Origin: Mailhella sp.
GTDB lineage: Bacteria; Desulfobacterota; Desulfovibrionia; Desulfovibrionales; Desulfovibrionaceae
Assembly (NCBI GenBank): GCA_024404335.1
Contig: JAKSQA010000040.1
Location: forward strand, 1-7,770
Direction: 5' to 3'
DNA: 7,770 nucleotides
The notes beneath the pieces were generated by a model. It saw only the letters and a program-made list of their open reading frames with translations, did no database searches and was not told the origin of the DNA. Both the position numbers and the translations under genes were made by a program. Positions 5,988 to 7,770 of this stretch are shown here, piece after piece. Each line of letters opens with the position of its first letter. The stretch's first letter is position 1.

Positions 5988-7064
5988 TCAGAACACCCGG
6001 CAGCCGTCCTCCGTGATGACGGCCATGTGCTCCCAGCGGCATCCGCCCCATCCGGGGTAGTAGAGTCCCGGCTCGATGGTGACGATCATGCCGGGGCGGA
6101 GCAGGTCGGGGTTACGGGTACTGAGGCGCGGCCCCTCATGGGTCTCGAGCCCCACGCCGTGGCCGAGGGCATGTGTGAAATATCTGTCAGCACCCTGCTC
6201 TTCGAAGCATCTGAGCGCGATGAGGTGCACGTCGCGGCCGGAGATGCCGGGGCGAAGGGCGGCTATGGCGCGGCGCTGCGCCTCCTGCACGAGCTCCAGC
6301 ATGGCGGTGAAGCGCGGGTCGGGCTTCTCTCCCACCCAGCAGGTGCGGGTCTGGTCGGAGCAGTAGCCGCCGAAGCGGGCGCCTTCATCCACGAGGACCA
6401 TGCAGCCGTCCCTGATGACGGCGGGGCGGTCGGGGGCGTAGTGCGGCAGGGCGGCGTTCCCGTCGACGGCGACGATGGAGGGGAAGCTGAGCTCCGATGC
6501 GCCGTGTTCGCGGTACCATCTCTCAATGGACCAGGCGACGGCGGCCTCGTCGGTTCCGGGTGTGAGGACGGAGGGCAGCCATTCGAGCATGCGGTGGTTG
6601 AGGGCCACGGATTCGGCGATGAGGCGGATCTCCTCGTCGTCCTTGATGACGCGCAGCTTCTCCACAAGGCCGTCCGCCTCGGCGACGGTGAGGCCCGGCT
6701 CGAACCGGCGCACCCATGCGGCGGCCAGGTGCTCGGCCTCGATGCCTATGCGGCCCGTCGCGCCGTATCTGCCGGAGAGCAGGCCGTTGAGCTCTTCCGA
6801 TGAGGCTCCTCTGTAGATGAACACCTCGCCGTCCCATATCCTGGCGGCGGCCTCCTCGTATCGGGAATCGGTGCAGAGGATGTCTTTGCCGCGGGCGTCG
6901 ATGACGAGGCAGCCCGAGCTTTCATTGCACTGGCAGTCGTGCAGCTCGAATCCGGAGAGGTAGAAGCGGTTTGCCGGCTGGCTCACGATAAGCGCGTCGA
7001 GCTTCTCCTCGGCCATGAGCCGGCGCAGGTTCTCCCTGCGCGATGCGAATCGTTCCTTTTCCAT
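5988..7064 (-). CDS. M24 family Xaa-Pro aminopeptidase / Xaa-Pro dipeptidase
   Basis: This 358-residue cytoplasmic metallopeptidase would cleave peptides with proline in the second position. A creatinase-like N-terminal domain (about 1-130) is followed by the pita-bread catalytic domain (about 137-352). All five metal ligands of the family can be placed: D226 (LVDEG), D237 (CSDQTRT), H302 (GHGVGLETHE), E331 (TIEPGLY) and E345 (RWEHM). The expected catalytic His is H208 in NAALPHY, and H309 fits the second conserved His. Length fits the short PepQ/PepP type. The ATG at 7062-7064 comes 3 nt after the stop of the HerA-like gene, with GGGAGG (7074-7079) inside the end of that gene at 9 nt, so the two are likely cotranscribed and coupled. 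The C-terminus ends right after the last strand (EDGCRVF), slightly shorter than many homologues. Aminopeptidase versus dipeptidase specificity cannot be decided from sequence. Confidence 0.93.
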   Translation of the reverse strand: MEKERFASRRENLRRLMAEEKLDALIVSQPANRFYLSGFELHDCQCNESSGCLVIDARGKDILCTDSRYEEAAARIWDGEVFIYRGASSEELNGLLSGRYGATGRIGIEAEHLAAAWVRRFEPGLTVAEADGLVEKLRVIKDDEEIRLIAESVALNHRMLEWLPSVLTPGTDEAAVAWSIERWYREHGASELSFPSIVAVDGNAALPHYAPDRPAVIRDGCMVLVDEGARFGGYCSDQTRTCWVGEKPDPRFTAMLELVQEAQRRAIAALRPGISGRDVHLIALRCFEEQGADRYFTHALGHGVGLETHEGPRLSTRNPDLLRPGMIVTIEPGLYYPGWGGCRWEHMAVITEDGCRVF

Positions 7065-7067
7065 GGA

Positions 7068-7770
7068 TCAGCGCCTCCCGCCGAAGATGCCGCCCAGCAT
7101 GCCGCGCATGATGGTACGGCCTATCTCACGGCCGATGGTGTTTGTGACGGAGCGCGTTGCGGAGCGCGCCGTCGCCTCGAGAAGGTCGCCCATGACGCCC
7201 CGCTCCTGCTTCGCCTTCATGCGGGCCTCCTTCTCGCTGAGGCGCGCCTCGCGCTCCTCGGCCCTTCGCAGGCGGTCGGCTTCGAGCTGGGCCTTCCTGC
7301 GGGCGGTCTCCTCCTTAAGCCGTGCCTTTTCCTCAAGCTCGGCATTCTGCGCCTCGCGGCGCCGCTCCTCCTCGTCCCGCAGGATCTCATAGGCCGACTT
7401 CCTGTCGACGGCGGTGTCATAGATCCTTCCCATGGGGGAGCGCCGCACGACCTCGGCGCGCTCCTCCGGCGTGAGGGCTCCGATGCCTCCTTCCGGCGGA
7501 AGGATGAGCGCACGCTCCACCATGGCGGGCGCGCCCTTGGCGTCGAGGAAGGAGACGAGCGCCTCGCCGGTGCGGAGCGAGGAGATGACTTCGGACGTGT
7601 TCATCCTGGGATTGGGGCGGAAGGTGTCGGCCGCGGTCTTCACGGCCTTCTGGTCCCTGGGGGTGAAGGCCCTCAGGGCGTGCTGGATGCGGTTGCCGAG
7701 CTGGGAGAGCACGGTGTCGGGAATGTCGGCCGGGCTCTGCGTGATGAAGTAGATGCCCACGCCCTTGGAC
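7068..7770 (-). CDS. HerA-like ATPase, DUF853 / YjgR family, C-terminal part (5' end outside window)
   Basis: The frame is open from the window edge; about 233 codons are visible, beginning SKGVGIYFITQSPADIPDTV. A GTG at 7758-7760 looks like a start but is internal, because conserved family sequence precedes it. The visible motifs are QLGNRIQHALRAFTPRDQKA, the stretch GEALVSFLDAKGAPAMVERA and VDRKSAYE, all typical of DUF853 (HerA-like, E. coli YjgR). The Walker A and B motifs of the ATPase core would lie upstream. From about 7385 down to 7210 the protein is a charged Arg/Glu/Ala-rich helix, probably a coiled coil, and it ends in a glycine-rich tail (GMLGGIFGGRR). The family is an AAA+-like DNA translocase relative whose cellular role is not established. 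The gene ends 3 nt before the aminopeptidase. Confidence 0.9.
   Translation of the reverse strand, partial: SKGVGIYFITQSPADIPDTVLSQLGNRIQHALRAFTPRDQKAVKTAADTFRPNPRMNTSEVISSLRTGEALVSFLDAKGAPAMVERALILPPEGGIGALTPEERAEVVRRSPMGRIYDTAVDRKSAYEILRDEEERRREAQNAELEEKARLKEETARRKAQLEADRLRRAEEREARLSEKEARMKAKQERGVMGDLLEATARSATRSVTNTIGREIGRTIMRGMLGGIFGGRR

Noticed and set aside
5134..6060. 308-codon plus-strand open frame opposite the DUF2333 gene
   Set aside because: Val/Gly/Glu/His-rich antisense frame that crosses the intergenic gap and the end of the peptidase gene; same artefact as above.
7758..7760. GTG as possible start of the rightmost gene
   Set aside because: The conserved DUF853 sequence continues upstream (SKG before the GTG codon), so the gene enters from outside the window.
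1..7770. CRISPR arrays, tRNA or rRNA genes, insertion sequences, defence systems
   Set aside because: No regularly spaced repeats, cloverleaf-like segments, transposase motifs or defence protein motifs were seen on either strand.

Overview
The window holds seven genes, all on the minus strand, so transcription runs from high to low coordinates. Two are cut by the window edges. The genes are GC-rich with tight spacing and good Shine-Dalgarno sites, while the single long intergenic region is strikingly AT-rich. The gene content (paired D- and L-lactate oxidation modules next to a DUF2333 gene) and this compositional contrast suggest a sulfate-reducer-type bacterium of the Desulfovibrionales. 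That assignment is an inference from gene content; no marker gene is present.

Right part (7770 to 5002). A 5'-truncated HerA-like ATPase (DUF853/YjgR type) is followed after 3 nt by a complete M24-family Xaa-Pro aminopeptidase, and the two look cotranscribed. After a 68-nt gap with a plausible sigma70-type promoter comes a single-pass membrane protein of the DUF2333 family, closed by a strong hairpin terminator at about 4935-4976.

Middle (4634 to 4944). This is an AT-rich control region with no convincing gene. It contains a perfect TATAAT hexamer without a good -35, a second weaker promoter candidate, two near-identical dyads of the form AATAT-N6/7-ATATT about 104 bp apart, three TTGTGA/TCACAA half-sites and an A/T-tract dyad. 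It is the expected promoter and operator region of the operon to its left.

Left part (4633 to 1). This is a four-gene lactate oxidation operon: a GlcD-type FAD-linked 2-hydroxyacid dehydrogenase, a GlcF-type protein with two ferredoxin clusters and two CCG domains (8-nt overlap with glcD), LutC and LutB (cut at the left edge). The GlcD/GlcF pair without GlcE resembles the two-subunit D-lactate dehydrogenase of Desulfovibrio. LutB/LutC belong to the L-lactate dehydrogenase complex. Together they would oxidise both lactate enantiomers to pyruvate. The third L-lactate component, LutA, is not seen as a separate gene. It may be fused to the missing end of LutB, lie beyond the edge, or be replaced by the GlcF-like protein. 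A GC-rich hairpin and a short palindrome separate the D-lactate pair from the L-lactate pair and may tune their relative expression.

No RNA genes, CRISPR arrays, insertion sequences or defence genes were seen. The very long ORFs on the plus strand are antisense shadows of the GC-rich genes.
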